A stretch of DNA of 64,000 bases, from the NCBI GenBank assembly GCA_019843655.1, contig JACDQD010000011.1, forward strand, positions 7,792,604-7,856,603. The letters run 5' to 3'. Below the pieces are notes generated by a model. It made no database searches, was not told the DNA's origin, and saw nothing but the letters and a program-made list of their open reading frames with translations. Position numbers and translations under genes: made by a program. Of the stretch, positions 38,304 through 50,836 are shown piece after piece. Numbering within the stretch: the first letter of the stretch is position 1; each line of letters begins with the position of its first letter. Origin of the DNA: Lethocerus indicus. Its lineage: Eukaryota > Arthropoda > Insecta > Hemiptera > Belostomatidae.

Positions 38304-39606
38304 TGTCCGATACGTGCATGCCGATTATTTATTGTAACAAGAATAACCTTCAGCACACAACAGTGAAACCTTCCTCTACACAAACATCAGTCTCATAGAG
38401 AACACCGGCTATATACTTGTCCACCGTCCGACAATAACTGTGCTGAATTCGCATGTTAAGCTAATGCGCAATAAGAATAATTATAAACAATATCAAAAAA
38501 TTAAAATTATAGTCTGGATCAATAAATTTAACATTAAAAAATAATTTTACTTTTGAGGTTTTTTATAGTAACAATTTTGTGTTGTATTAGTATGGTGTTT
38601 GTAACTATTTTCCCTTTTGTACGAGTTCGGTAGAAGTAGGTTAATTATACCTATCGAAGACGTAGCTAAGGTATACTTGCTCCTTTTGATATGGTTGTTA
38701 TTTCGTCTTAGAAATAAACTTTGGTTTTGTTTGTCCTTTTAACTATGTTAGTTTCCTTAGGTTTAATAATTGTTTCTGTTCCTGTTTAATGTTAGTCTGC
38801 CCTCTATGTTTGTTTAGATGTCTTGTGTACCTTATCTATTTTCTTTATTGTTATTGTCTATTTTGGACCTCTTTAAAAAATATGTTATTGTTTGTATTTG
38901 TTATTTTTATTTATAATTCTTGTGTTAGCAAGAGATTTACACCTCATAATTAATGCACCTAGAAGAGATTAGGTACTGCCCTGAACATTTTTTACTAATA
39001 ACAATTTGGCATTGGGCATGGTCTGCCTTATTTTTGCCTGTCTTGGCCAGTCAATTTGTAATTGCTAGGCTCTGTTAATATTTATTAATGGTCAATAGTA
39101 GGTATTCATATAACAGTTTGGTGGGCATATTTGTGGTATTGAATATTAGTATACACTTATTTTTGCTTTCTTAGTTTCATTCATTTTTTTTTGTGTTCAG
39201 TGATATAGTGCTATACAGTACTTTTTTTGTTAGTCATCTCCTTTAAATATTTCAAAATCTGGATATTTAAATTCCATTTATAACCCTCCATTTCTTTGTG
39301 ACGAATATATTTTATTTTGATGTTTAAAATAATGACTTGAATAACATTTTTAAGAAAAATGTGATAACTGAAAATACACAATTGTATGAACAATGTTGTT
39401 CATATTATAATCACAAATTGAATACATTATTCAATATGAAAATTTTATTTTTTCATTTATTGTGACATTTATTTATTTATATCTATTGGACTAAATTCAT
39501 TTTCCTTACCTAAGAATTATAAATGTAGTTCGAATATTCCTAAAGTTATACAAAACATTATTTTCTTATTTGACATCATAATAAACAGAGAAATAACTGA
39601 TCTTTG
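38304..39606. other. Intergenic: MBTPS2 promoter and RAD51C 3' UTR
   Basis: The left part (to about 38450) is the MBTPS2 upstream region. The rest is T-rich on the plus strand and probably includes the RAD51C 3' UTR. No coding similarity was seen. Confidence 0.5.
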
Positions 39607-42600
39607 CTAGTTGCTAGTCTTCACATCTCTTACACCATCCTTTGAAATCTAAAAGAAAAGATATTCAAATAATATTAAAATTTACTATCATCACAATCAT
39701 ATTTTCAGATGACTGATCAATACATAATTTGGTAGTTTTATCCTATTATATGCTTACGTACAAATTTATTAAAATAATATAATGGTACAATTTTGAAGCA
39801 TAAAGATCAAAATTTACTTTGTGATAAAAATCTAACAATTAAGTCTAAGCAATATAACAAACATTTTTAAATAGTGCAGGTCCTATTGAATAAAATGCCT
39901 TATTTCGCATTGGTTATTTGGGGCTTCAATTTCATATCAATCCACTAGTAAAGTAACAAATAATGACACCAGATGTATGCAGTACATCCTAGATAGCGCA
40001 TTGAAAGTTTTAGTATTATAGATTAATTCAAATTTATAATATATACAGTACAATATACTTACAGAGAAAGTGACAACTGATTCAGGCAAACATACGCTTT
40101 TATACATTACAGCGGAGTGATTGGAACCTATTTTTCCCAGAAGAAGCGTCTCATGGATTCTGTGAGTTACACTCTCACCAAGTGCTGGACACAACAGTTT
40201 ACTGTTTCCAATAATTCGTGTAGTTAAATTGTTAGTTAAAACAACCTGAAATTTGTCAATCTTTTTCAATCAATTAATTTTGCAGTCGATAATTATGGCA
40301 CATACAATCTATTGCATCTTCAAAAATATAAGTAATAATTTATAAATATGTAGGATAGAATAAATGAAAAACTTCTTTGGTATAATGTATACAATTTTAA
40401 TGTTTAATGTACAATATTACACGAGTAATATATATTTGAAGTCGAGGAGAATAACAATATAATAAAAATACATTATGTTTTTTTACTGAGTTCAATGCTT
40501 TTAAGAGCCATTTCAATTGCTCCATCTCGTGTTCGGTTTCCACCAATGAATCCACTAGCGTGAACAAATATACTCCCTTCAATGCCACTAGCCTTCAGCA
40601 AAACTTCACTATTTCCTTCATTATTAAGACCTCGCCACTTTTCTGCAAGTGGTATTCTTGAACTGAAATTGCCTCGTTCTATTGGAACTGCTCGTACTCT
40701 CCATGCCCCACTGTTATCACGAAAAATTAAATATTTTATCAGGGGACTAATGTTCAACTCATTTTCAATCTGGAAAAAATGCTCTTCCCACGGACAGAAT
40801 ACTTTCAGCTCAATTATCTCTCCGCTTGGATGAACCTTCAACCTCTCATCTATTGCCTCTTTCACAATAGTCCTAGCTGGCCACCAAACTTTAACTAAAC
40901 GCTTAACCTTGTCCTCAAACTCCGATCCAGCATATTCCATTGCTCTGTTGAAAGAGGCTTGTTCATCATACTCTGTGTCAATCCAATTCTGATTGAAATG
41001 TGAAACTCTGGAACTCAGATTGGTTGTGATCATATAATTCAATTTACCTTCAGCTATGTTTATTCCATTGTCAATACCGTCAATTTCTTGAATAAAGCCT
41101 TCATAAAGCTTATCGAATATAGGTTCAATCACACTTTCATCCAAGTCTTCTGCGAGTTTTTTAATAATTCTTTTACCGAAATGAAGGTAAACAAGGCCAC
41201 AACTGCTCAGTTTCGTCGTCCACGGTTTTCCAGGTATCACTGTACTGGCTGATTCATTGAAGTCACGTTGATGATGATCAAAACGATTCTTCGATGGATT
41301 GTAAACACCGCCAACGTCTATCACTATATCGCATTTAGCCAACACTTCGGGATCTCTAGATCGGATTATATTAATGTCTGGATAAAGGAGTCTCAACATG
41401 TAACAGCCCAGGACTTCGTCACAGTGGAAAACACCGTTATGCGTCCCCAATGTTTTGAGTTCTGCCATTTTTAAATTATAACTTGTTGAAAAATACCTGC
41501 TGGAAAATATACGTCTAACAAAACCGAACATTAACTTACAACGCGCAGCAAATTCAAATGTACATCAAACAATCAAAACTGTTAGCACATGTTCACTTAA
41601 ACTTACAGGTATGCCAACCTAACGTTGCCACTACCTACCAAAACGTTTTCAATCCTTTACAGCAACATTCATTGTTGTGCTTTTTACAATTTTCTCCAAA
41701 TTAAAATACTTCTTATTTCCTAATTCTTTTATAAAAGTAGGTTAAGTATTTGAATTGGATCATTTTTTCCCAAACGGGTGTCAAAGTCACTAAATTTTAT
41801 TATTATGGCTTTAACAAGAATCACATTTAATAATAGAGCGCAATAAAATAAATCTTCCTTGCCCTTTTTTAATATACAATAAAAATCAATACCGTAAACA
41901 TACTAGAAACATTGATAAATTCAGTTAACATTCGTGGAATGATGGATATTTATATAATAATTTGAAGAGATATTGTATTAAACAAAAATCATACTTTCTT
42001 CCTTTTTTATCACATATTGCATATTATGTGGAAACACTAGAGGGATAAAATATTACTTCTCTTTAATGGGGATCAGTAAACCTGGTTTCAGACTCCAGCA
42101 TTCAGATATTACTTTCATTTCAATTAATATGTGTAGATTTTTGATTACAAGAACCCTTATTCTTAACAAGAATAAGTCTGATTAGTGATAACAAAGGTGA
42201 TGTAGCTTGATATTTGATATTAGGCATTTATAACTCATAAGTAAGTAAATAAAAACATTTATATACAAACTTACCGCCACTGAATGTATTTTGGCTAGTT
42301 CATGCAATTTCATAATAGTTGTACATGCCCATCGTGTTCTATCCAAAATATTGGTCATCGTAATAAAGGGAAATACAAAACTGTCGATGACAATTAATTT
42401 CACCTAAAAAAAGACCTAACATTAATCTAAATGCTTAAGTTATATTTACATGAATGCAGTAGTTTTTTTATTTTACGTTGGGGTGTGTTTCTAAAAATGA
42501 TGTAAGGTGATGAACTGTCGCCCAAAGCTGTTCATAGTTATTTATGGACATGTAATGTACTCCTCTCAAGATAGAATCGACAGTGAAATGATCCAGGTTG

Positions 42601-43750
42601 TCCAAATTATGCATCTTGGATAGTTTTTCACAGTGTCTCAATGCCCCAGCTGCTATTTCTAAGTCAGAAAAAAGTATTGTGGACACCCATAAGTAATAAA
42701 GTATTTAGAAAACTACTTTCTTATGATTTTCTACTTGAGTTATGTATTATAAGCAGTTACCCCTCAATCTAGAAACTGTGAAACATAATTCAGTATCAAT
42801 AAACACTGCCTCAGATTCCAGGCCTCCCAATACTTCGGGAATTTGAACATCAACACACAGCTGCAACCTGAAGACAAATTTAGAGCACACCAATAAGTCA
42901 AAATTTATCATTTCAAATTGCACCACATACTGTAACTGTAAAATTTGAAGGGATATAATACAGACACAAACTGTGATTTGCCCGAGCCTGGTGGTCCACA
43001 CACTTGGAGAACATTACTGAGGACAACTCCACCTCCAAGGATATTATCTAGGGCTTCACTAAATGTTGGTATAGCTTCTTCCATTGCTTCGACCTGCAAT
43101 TCATTAGGCACTTTATTGCAGCTATATTCAGGTTAACTTCTTGAAGATGGATAGGCTATTAAGCAAAGACTTATGGAAGGAATAAGAACAGATCAAGAAG
43201 GCATACCTATGCTTACTTATTAATAATTCTTTTAGTAATGTTACAATTCCCCGATATTATGACCTGCCACTTGATCTTTTCATTTCTTCGATTGGGCCAA
43301 ACTAAAAACATCCCCACGGTTGGTAGTAAAATATTTTTATTCAGAAAAAACCTCGGTTACCAATTACTCCAATGGCTCTACGCTGCAATGATAGCAGCAA
43401 CATTTTGAAATGCGTTCTTCTTGATATACTAACTTACCCTGAAAAGGTGGGCCGCACTGTACACGTGCGGTGGACTCACCATAGTCCTTACGGTTTCAGG
43501 GCAAAAACCGAAATGCCTCAAAATCTCCGCAACTTTGGTATCCATATCTGAAACCAAAAACAACCCCAATTCAATTGAGGTTCCACTTTCACCGAGGCAG
43601 AAACTAGCTATTTTTCCCTTTCGGTATTATACTCGCTGTCTTATATTTACCTCCGTTTTCCTCAAAAATGTCATCACACATCCTGTAGCCGAATTTTATA
43701 AGACCCGAAATGACCGCGGACGGCAAGGGCAGAGTTTCGATCGGCCGCAT
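39607..43750 (-). CDS. RAD51C: RAD51C-like recombinase paralogue
   Basis: Eight exons join in phase to 326 aa: 43651-43750, 43438-43547, 42966-43093, 42761-42867, 42477-42658, 42275-42403, 40063-40245, 39607-39648. The N-terminus MRPIETLPLPSAVI aligns with the SFPLSPAV start of vertebrate RAD51C. Walker A is GPPGSGKS, with Lys about 109. QLCVDVQIPEVLGG and AVFIDTEL follow, then Walker B VKLIVIDSF. The tail has VVLTNNLTTR and LCPALGES, matching the ITNQMTT and VPALGES of RAD51C. RAD51C acts in the BCDX2 and CX3 complexes in homologous recombination and crosslink repair. Intron 6 (40246-42274) contains the whole MYG1 gene on the same strand. The exon 3 donor is inferred as GTCTGT from phase and alignment. 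Confidence 0.9.
40473..41531 (-). CDS. MYG1: MYG1 exonuclease, intronless, nested in a RAD51C intron
   Basis: One uninterrupted frame of 352 aa (human MYG1 has 376). The start MFGFVRRIFSSRYFSTSY is basic and Ser-rich, a likely mitochondrial presequence. A second Met at about residue 22 (MAELKTLGTH) could give a nuclear form. Family motifs are THNGVFHCDEVLGCYML near the start, VIDVGGVYNP and RFDHHQRDF, the DHH-like metal-binding part. FVHASGFIGGNRTRDGAIEM lies near the end. MYG1 is a 3'-5' RNA exonuclease found in nucleus and mitochondria that processes ribosomal and mitochondrial RNA. The coding sequence is complete, with an ATG and a TAA, and shows no decay. It sits between RAD51C exons 6 and 7 in the same orientation, so its promoter must lie inside the intron, within 41532-42274. 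Confidence 0.95.
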   Translation of the reverse strand: MFGFVRRIFSSRYFSTSYNLKMAELKTLGTHNGVFHCDEVLGCYMLRLLYPDINIIRSRDPEVLAKCDIVIDVGGVYNPSKNRFDHHQRDFNESASTVIPGKPWTTKLSSCGLVYLHFGKRIIKKLAEDLDESVIEPIFDKLYEGFIQEIDGIDNGINIAEGKLNYMITTNLSSRVSHFNQNWIDTEYDEQASFNRAMEYAGSEFEDKVKRLVKVWWPARTIVKEAIDERLKVHPSGEIIELKVFCPWEEHFFQIENELNISPLIKYLIFRDNSGAWRVRAVPIERGNFSSRIPLAEKWRGLNNEGNSEVLLKASGIEGSIFVHASGFIGGNRTRDGAIEMALKSIELSKKT

Positions 43751-45325
43751 TGTTTCGAATCCGTTACAGTTCACAGCGAATCCATTCGAAGTTGTAGTTA
43801 CTTTTTGTACACGTAAAAAGGTCTGGTTTAAGAGCGTCAAACATATTAAATGAGATAACTAAACCATGCTGAAACAACAAAGCACAAGATTGGGCACAAA
43901 ACAGAACAATGGCGGCCACCAACCTCAGAAAAATTAAGGCTAGAAGACAAGTAACAGAGAACAAAATTTGAGGATTCATTAAACACCCCAGTTTAATTTA
44001 CTTCAATCCTTATTGTTCACATTTGTAAAAAAAAAGTAAAGGAACGTAATTATTTCTTTAATATCTTTCATACCAAAAATTGTTTAGCACCTAATTATCC
44101 GTCTTGATATGAATAATTCCGTCTGTCGAGAGATGCGACAGTTACACAAATGGACGGAAAGAGAATAAGCAGGTTTAAAAAATATCGAAATAAAGAGCGG
44201 TTTCGTCCGTGAGCAGCGCCCACACCAATTCCAGAATCAGATCAAAATGTTAAAAGCCGAACACGGAAAAGTATGGCAGTCGATGGCCGGTGATTGTAAC
44301 CTATCGAGGCCGACGAGATAGGCCTACGCCTCAAAAACGGGCGAATCATTTATAAATAGACTGTTTATACATACATGGAGTCGAGAGCGAAAGGTGGGCG
44401 AAACTGGGCGCAGAAAAAAATTCTTTGTACGTCTTTTCTTCTCCGGTGTCTAGTAAAAAGAGCGTGTATGAGTCGTTTATAATGAGACGAAAAAATAGGC
44501 GAGCAATAGGGTCAGAAAAATGGCGACCAAAGGATTGAAGAAGCGAAGCAACTTAACTCGTGATACACCAATTCCAAACCAGTTTCAATTACCAATAAAC
44601 TATTCAGCAAACGTTAAATCTGTTAATAAGGTTTTTGGACCAATTTTGTACTAATATTGTTTCATATTGAAATGGCAACCGACTGATTCGGCAGCTCGTC
44701 ATATTTTCTAAGCCTTATATTCATTAGGAAGGTTTTATCGTAACTAACGACTTCCAACGTGTAAGACCATCCAGTTCCATACTATTAAATTACAAACCAA
44801 GGTTTAGACTTAGAAACGCAACCGGAAATGTAAAAATGTAAAAAAAAGTTATTGGGTCAATGAAGTGCAACCAGTACAAAACGCAATACGGATCTCGGTC
44901 GTTAATTGACCTTTCCTGCGACAGAATTGAGTTATGTTAATGGCGATGACGCAGAAATAACGAGCGTTTTAATCAAGCGTGAATTTCGTGGCAATAATGT
45001 TGGCAAGGTCGGAAATAATCTTTTTTAAAAAGACAGATTATCGTTAAAACGTCCTTTATTAGATTATAAAACGGTTCCAGTGTTTTCATATAATTTCGTG
45101 GACTTCGAATGAAATATACGCGGAAATCGTATAAAAATCACGACTAGCCAGGAGTAAACATTTAACAGTTAATATGAAAAATACACATTGACTAAATATT
45201 AGTTCAATTTAAAACATAAATGTACAAAACAAGGCCATTTTTTCGTGTTTTCTAAACATAAACAATATAAAACAATGTATGGTAATAAGAAATGAGAACG
45301 GAATGTTGCGGGAAGAGACTGATGG
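43751..45325. other. Intergenic upstream of RAD51C and the FAS1 gene
   Basis: This stretch separates divergent genes. The first part holds the RAD51C promoter and 5' UTR. The segment at about 44120-44530 is richer in CG than its flanks. A 44-codon frame at 44520-44654 starts ATGGCGACC and ends PILY, but matches nothing I know (see findings). No other coding evidence. Confidence 0.45.
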
Positions 45326-45340
45326 TATATAAGGTATAAA
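45326..45340 (+). promoter_or_regulatory. Candidate TATA box of the FAS1 gene
   Basis: TATATAAG and TATAAA occur next to each other about 275 bp upstream of the ATG at 45613. A TCAGGG initiator-like site follows at about 45358. Spacing of 20-30 bp fits a TATA promoter. Confidence 0.35.
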
Positions 45341-45612
45341 ATAAGTATTTATATGTATCAGGGGGTAGTTCTTTAATCGCTCAAACCATTTTTGTTTAAA
45401 CGAAGTTTAACTGAGTTAACAAAAGAGGATGTTAAAAGTGTGTACCACAGAGTGGTCGGAATCTCGAGCGAATCAAATTGGGGCAAAAAATTTGAAAACG
45501 GTTTCCCCACGCCCAATCAGTAAAATAATTTATCGGTATACGCCCAACTGCGGTGCACCGGCCGTGAGATGGTGGTAGGCGGCGAGGTAGCCAGTCGAAC
45601 AGAGAACCAGCC

Positions 45613-48600
45613 ATGAGAACAACCCTCTTGGTCGTCTCCCTCTTGGCCGTTTCCTTCCAGGGTGGCTCCGGGCGGCTTCCACAATACCCAAATGGAACAT
45701 CAAACTGGCACAGGAACAGGGGTGAGTCGCCAGCCCGAGTTTTGGCTCGATAACGCGAAGAGATGAAATTTTCTCTCCCGACCAACAAGTTTCCTCGAAA
45801 CTGGATTCGAAAGTAGACAGTGATAGAGCCAAATTTGAGTAGATAGATTAGTTGCTTTTGGTAACATAATCGGCGATATTAAATGTACACGGCAAAATTT
45901 CAGTTAGAGTGGTGCAACAGTGTAAATCTTATATAGATATTTAGATGTACATTGGCGGGGCGGAATGAACCAAACGATGGACGAAATCGAACAATATGTA
46001 AGACAATTTTAATTTCACTCTTTCATTACAATTTTCGTGCGTTTGTTTTTAATTCATCAAATATAAGTTCACGAAGTGTTAATACTATGTACCAACATAG
46101 ATTGTAACATCAACAACTGTTGATCTAAGACATTTCTTTTAACACGAACAAATGTTCGGAATTTCACGAACGCATTGAAGAAAAAAAACAACTAAAACGA
46201 TAGAGTCACTCTCGCCCCCCTCCTAGAACCCCTGGAAGTCTGTTAGGTCCAAAAATGAAAATTCGACTGTAAAACCAGTTCGGCAGACTAGAAGAATGTG
46301 AAAGACCACGTTTAAAACTGCCCCGTCATTTCGTCATATGCAATAAATAAGGTGATTCCAGTTTCTCCAGACTTTGCCAAAGCCCTACCCTTTAAACACA
46401 GGACGCCTCAACTACTGCAGAGTTGTATAGAACAAAAATTTTCAAGAAAATATTATCACAGCAGCGTAACCAACCCGTGTACACCATATGGGGATTGAAC
46501 CTGTCGAGTTTTTTTTTTTGAAAAACAAAGGGTAAACGGAATTTTCATTTTTCAGACCGAACGTATGTGTCGTCGAACAAGTGCCTAACACGAAGCACGA
46601 AGTCTGGACCGATTGCAAATACTGGAACCCGAGGGAGATATGCGGTCAGAAACCGTAAGTTCCAACAGACTTTACCTGGGCAAAGCGACAGGGTTTCACG
46701 TTTCGTAAGGTTAAATCTTTCAATGTACACACCTTCACGAAACTGTCGCCAGCAAGTTACCAGCTTTTATACCCAATTAAAGTACAATTCCGTAAGGACT
46801 CTCTCAACTTCCTTCATGCAGCCTAAAGAATTCAAAAGTTTTAAATATACGACTGAACCGACGGATTTAATGTGAGAATACGTATTCCAGAGTTCTGAGG
46901 TACGAGTGCTGTGAGGGCTATAGAAGAGTACCCGGAACGAAAGGATGCATTGGGGGTAAGCGCATTTTTTTATGAAAAATCAATTTTCTGCAAAATTACG
47001 TGATACATGATAATATTACATAGTCCGTTATTATAATTAACTATTTCTTTTCTATCGTCAAAAAACGAATTTTTCTGTGGTCAAATTTTACAATATTTTT
47101 TACCGCGCATAGACGTAATTTGCGCGACAAATAAGTATAGAAAAAACAAATTATTTTAAACGTCGGGGTGAACTTAAAATCTTGTATATAAATAAATTAC
47201 AAGGAAATTTTTCAGATCAGTACATGACGATGATGTTTATGAGATTCGAAGCTCACCCACCACCGAAATCTTCGTTTTTGTGACTGTTTCGAAAATAATT
47301 TATGTATTATATTAAAATCCAAAATAAACTAACAGCTACTCACGTTTGGATTTCCACAACATAAAGGATTCGTTTTATAGTTGTTTAATACTATAAATAA
47401 AAATAGCCTAATTTTTTTTCTTACCTCAAAAAACCGCACCTTTCTGCAACGTGTTTCAGTCAAACCTCTGAAAAACGTTCTGGATACGGCCAGGGAAGCC
47501 GGCGCTCGAAAGTTCGTCAAGTACATTCAAGAGTCGGGCCTCGAGTCCGAACTGACGAGACGAAGTGCAATTACACTTTTCGCGCCCAGCGACAATGCCA
47601 TGGAAGTAAGTTGGGCTCCGAAATTTCGAAACGAAATCTGTTAACAATAAAAATGTATAAAAACGATTTATCAATTTTTTCTTAACGCATTAAAATTTAC
47701 CGCACGTTCTTAAAAATATTTGATTTATCTTCCAAGTCCTCAGACAAAAATAATTGTAACGAGACAATCTAAGACACGATTCTTTTTTCATTGCAGAATT
47801 TAAATTTAAATCAGAAAAAACAGCTTGAACAGTACCAAGGAGTTGCACAGAATCCCCTAATAATGTACCACATAATTGACGAAAGACTTACATCGGATCA
47901 CTTCAAGGCTGACATGCTTGTCAGTTCAAAATATCTGGGCCATGAGCTCCGCATTAACAAGTTCAGCAGCAAGGTAAGAAATAGATAGAATTAAAAAACA
48001 AATATGCGCGCAACGCATTTAAGAAAATTCCTTGAAATTTATTTTGTAACGCAGATTGAAACTGTGAACTGCGCTAACATAATGAGCCGAGATCACGAGG
48101 CTACTAACGGAATTGTTCATGTGATAGACACTCTTCTGGATCCTACTACAGCTTCAACAAGAAACCTCGCAGATATACTAGTCCAGGTATTAAAATATTT
48201 CAAAAATTCAACAAATTTTCATAGTAATTTCACTGATGGTTAACCATCTTTAATAACAGTTTTTATAACATTAATTAATATTTATAATTAATGAGATGTA
48301 TATAATTTGTTCCGTGTGGTTTATTATTAATATTAATTCCACAAAGGATGGAAGGTTTGCACAATTTGCCCGGATAATGGAACAGTCTGGGATAAGCAGC
48401 CAGATAAGAAGATCTGAACTTCAAATCTCTATATTGGCACCTTCCGATGAAGCATTCCAAAAATTACCAAAAGCTGCACTGGGCAGAATTCTGAAGGATA
48501 ATAGTGCGAGAGATGGCAAGTACTTAAAAAAATTCAGTTTACATGAAGTATGTTCTATATAATGTACAAAAAATATATAAATAAACATCCAAGCTTTGAT

Positions 48601-50836
48601 TTTACACAAAAAAATCAGGCTGAGATAAAAGCTCAAAGGAGAAATGTTTACTTCTTTGAGTGCAGATATAGATTTATTCTTTATTTTACAGTTCTAATAA
48701 AAAATCACATCATACCTCACACCCTATGCTTGCCGGCAGTACTGGGCCACCATAAACTTCGAACAGAAAGTGATGAACGAGTTGTCGTCGATTGCGACAA
48801 AAAAGGTGTAACTATCAAAGGAAAAAGACTCACCCCACAGTTCACATTGGGGAGAAATGGAGTTATATACATGGTTGACGATGTATTACTACCAAGCAGA
48901 GGTGAAATGACTAGATGTATTCTGCGATTGTGAAAAATATTTTATTTCAACGATGCAAACTAAATGCTGTTCCAAACATTATTATTTCCAGTCAAAACAA
49001 TAGTCGAACTGGCCGAAGAGCAAGGTCTAGACTCCTTCCTAAATCTTATTAAAGAGGCCAATCTGGAAGACACTTTCGAAGATTTTGGTGACTACACTTT
49101 ATTTGCTCCATCAGAATCAGCAATGCAGGGTAAAAATTAAAAATAATTTTTTACACAGTTGTATATTGCTATTGTCCTTTGTAAATAATTCGTTTCACAA
49201 AATATTACTTATGAAAATTATTGGGATTTGGAAATTTCCATTCAAATAAACAATGGTAAAAATTTAAATCTATACATCTCTCCTAATCTTCAATAGCACT
49301 TACTTTCACATATTTCATAATATTAATTTATGTCATACAAACTTTAACCAATGTAAAAAAATTGTCTCGATCATAAGTTGACAAATGCTGTTGTTACTTT
49401 ATTATTGATGCAATATATATACAGTAATTATTTCTCAACTTCAGATTTGCCCAAGGAAAGGCTACAGGAGCTCAAAAACAACAAAACAGAAGCTAAAAAT
49501 TTTGTTCTCCATCATTGTACTGAAGGACGCATCAGGACAACTAACATGGGAAACAATGAAGTAAGAAGTGCGAACAAATTAATTTTCAAATGACACTCAT
49601 CAAATATTGACTCAGATTTTTAAATTTAAGAAAACATTATTTAGGTTGTAATGTCTCTGGATGAAGTCCACCCGCTGAGAATGCAAATAAACAGAAAATC
49701 ACAAAGTGTAGATGGAGCCATGTTGGAAGATCCTGATAAGGAAGCAATCAATGGTGTGCTCCATGTTATAAGTAAGCCTTTGAAGCCAATTACAAAAACT
49801 TGGAGGGACTTGTTGCAGAACAATGAAACATTCAGGTAAAATCAGGTTAATGTTAATTCTAAAGGGCTAAAATATTTTGGTGTACATAAAGATATAATAT
49901 TATCACATGTAACACCTCATTTCTACATATCATTTATTTCTATTTCTACTTTTTGTTTAACTCCATAAATATTTCAATCAGTCTAAACCATCATATATTA
50001 AACTAAATAAAATGCATGCTAAATATGATATTAGAACTAAATGCACATAATATACACAGCTCATTAATCACTAAAAAAAATTCAATATATTCCATTAGAT
50101 TTCACTAATTATTAAAATAAATATAACTTATTTTTTTGTTGCAGTACCTTCCTCAAAGCAGTAGATAAACTGACAGAATCAAATACTGAAACCATTAACA
50201 TGGATAACTACAAAACTTTGTTTGTACCTACTAATGAAGCATTTGAAGATCTAGATGATGTGTACACCACAAAAATGCAAGAAGACACACACTTTATTTC
50301 GAAGGTAATTAATAATTGCAGCTTGGAATATGATGAAATGATGAGCAATATTACAGACCTGGTAGAAACTTCAGAACAGCATACTGAAGTTTTCTGAAAT
50401 ACAAATAAAAATATTTTTTAAAAACTTAAATGTTCAGGTAATAAGAAGCCACTTGACAGACAATGTTATTACATCGGAATCAATACAGACAGGCCTGCAA
50501 TACTATGTGGAAACAGAAGAGGAAGAGGTGGAAATTATAAAGAAGAAAAATGGAATTATTAAGGTTGGTAATGAAAAATTATAAAATTAATATTTTTTCT
50601 GCAATTGAATTATGAATAGTTTTAAATAATCCAATTTCTATATTATTTAAAAATCAAATTCTAAAAACAAAATTTGTTTTCAATGAGAAAACTGAATCTA
50701 AGAAAATTCATACCTTTTTTTCTTATAGGTGAATGAAGCAAAAATGATTGAATGCGATCTAATGAGCAAGACAGGTGTGGTTCACATAATAGATAAAGTT
50801 CTGCTACCAGATGGAGATTTTAGCGTGATTCCTTAA
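45613..50836 (+). CDS. Secreted EMI plus four-FAS1-domain protein (midline fasciclin / TGFBI / periostin family)
   Basis: Fourteen exons: 45613-45721, 46556-46654, 46891-46955, 47460-47605, 47797-47973, 48055-48186, 48347-48515, 48692-48901, 48992-49129, 49445-49560, 49645-49835, 50145-50304, 50438-50563, 50729-50836; about 648 aa. A signal peptide (MRTTLLVVSLLAVSF) is followed by a Cys-rich EMI domain (PNVCVVEQV, CKYWNPREICGQ, YECCEGY). Four FAS1 domains follow, each with its hallmark pairs: LFAPSDNAM / TNGIVHVID; ILAPSDEAF / RNGVIYMVD; LFAPSESAM / INGVLHVIS; LFVPTNEAF / TGVVHIIDKVLLP. The order matches TGFBI and periostin, which are adhesive matrix proteins binding collagen and integrins; insect midline fasciclin is the likely orthologue. 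The intron after exon 7 begins GCAAGT, a GC-AG intron. Exons 1 and 2 do not join in frame as written (one base short). Confidence 0.9.

Noticed and set aside
45432..45832. Two overlapping minus-strand frames of 118 and 100 aa
   Set aside because: They lie opposite the FAS1 signal-peptide exon and promoter in CG-richer sequence; composition explains their length, and I saw no domain.
46567..46875. 102-aa plus-strand frame through FAS1 gene exon 2
   Set aside because: It is the wrong phase of the EMI exon. The correct phase gives PNVCVVEQV and the EMI cysteines.
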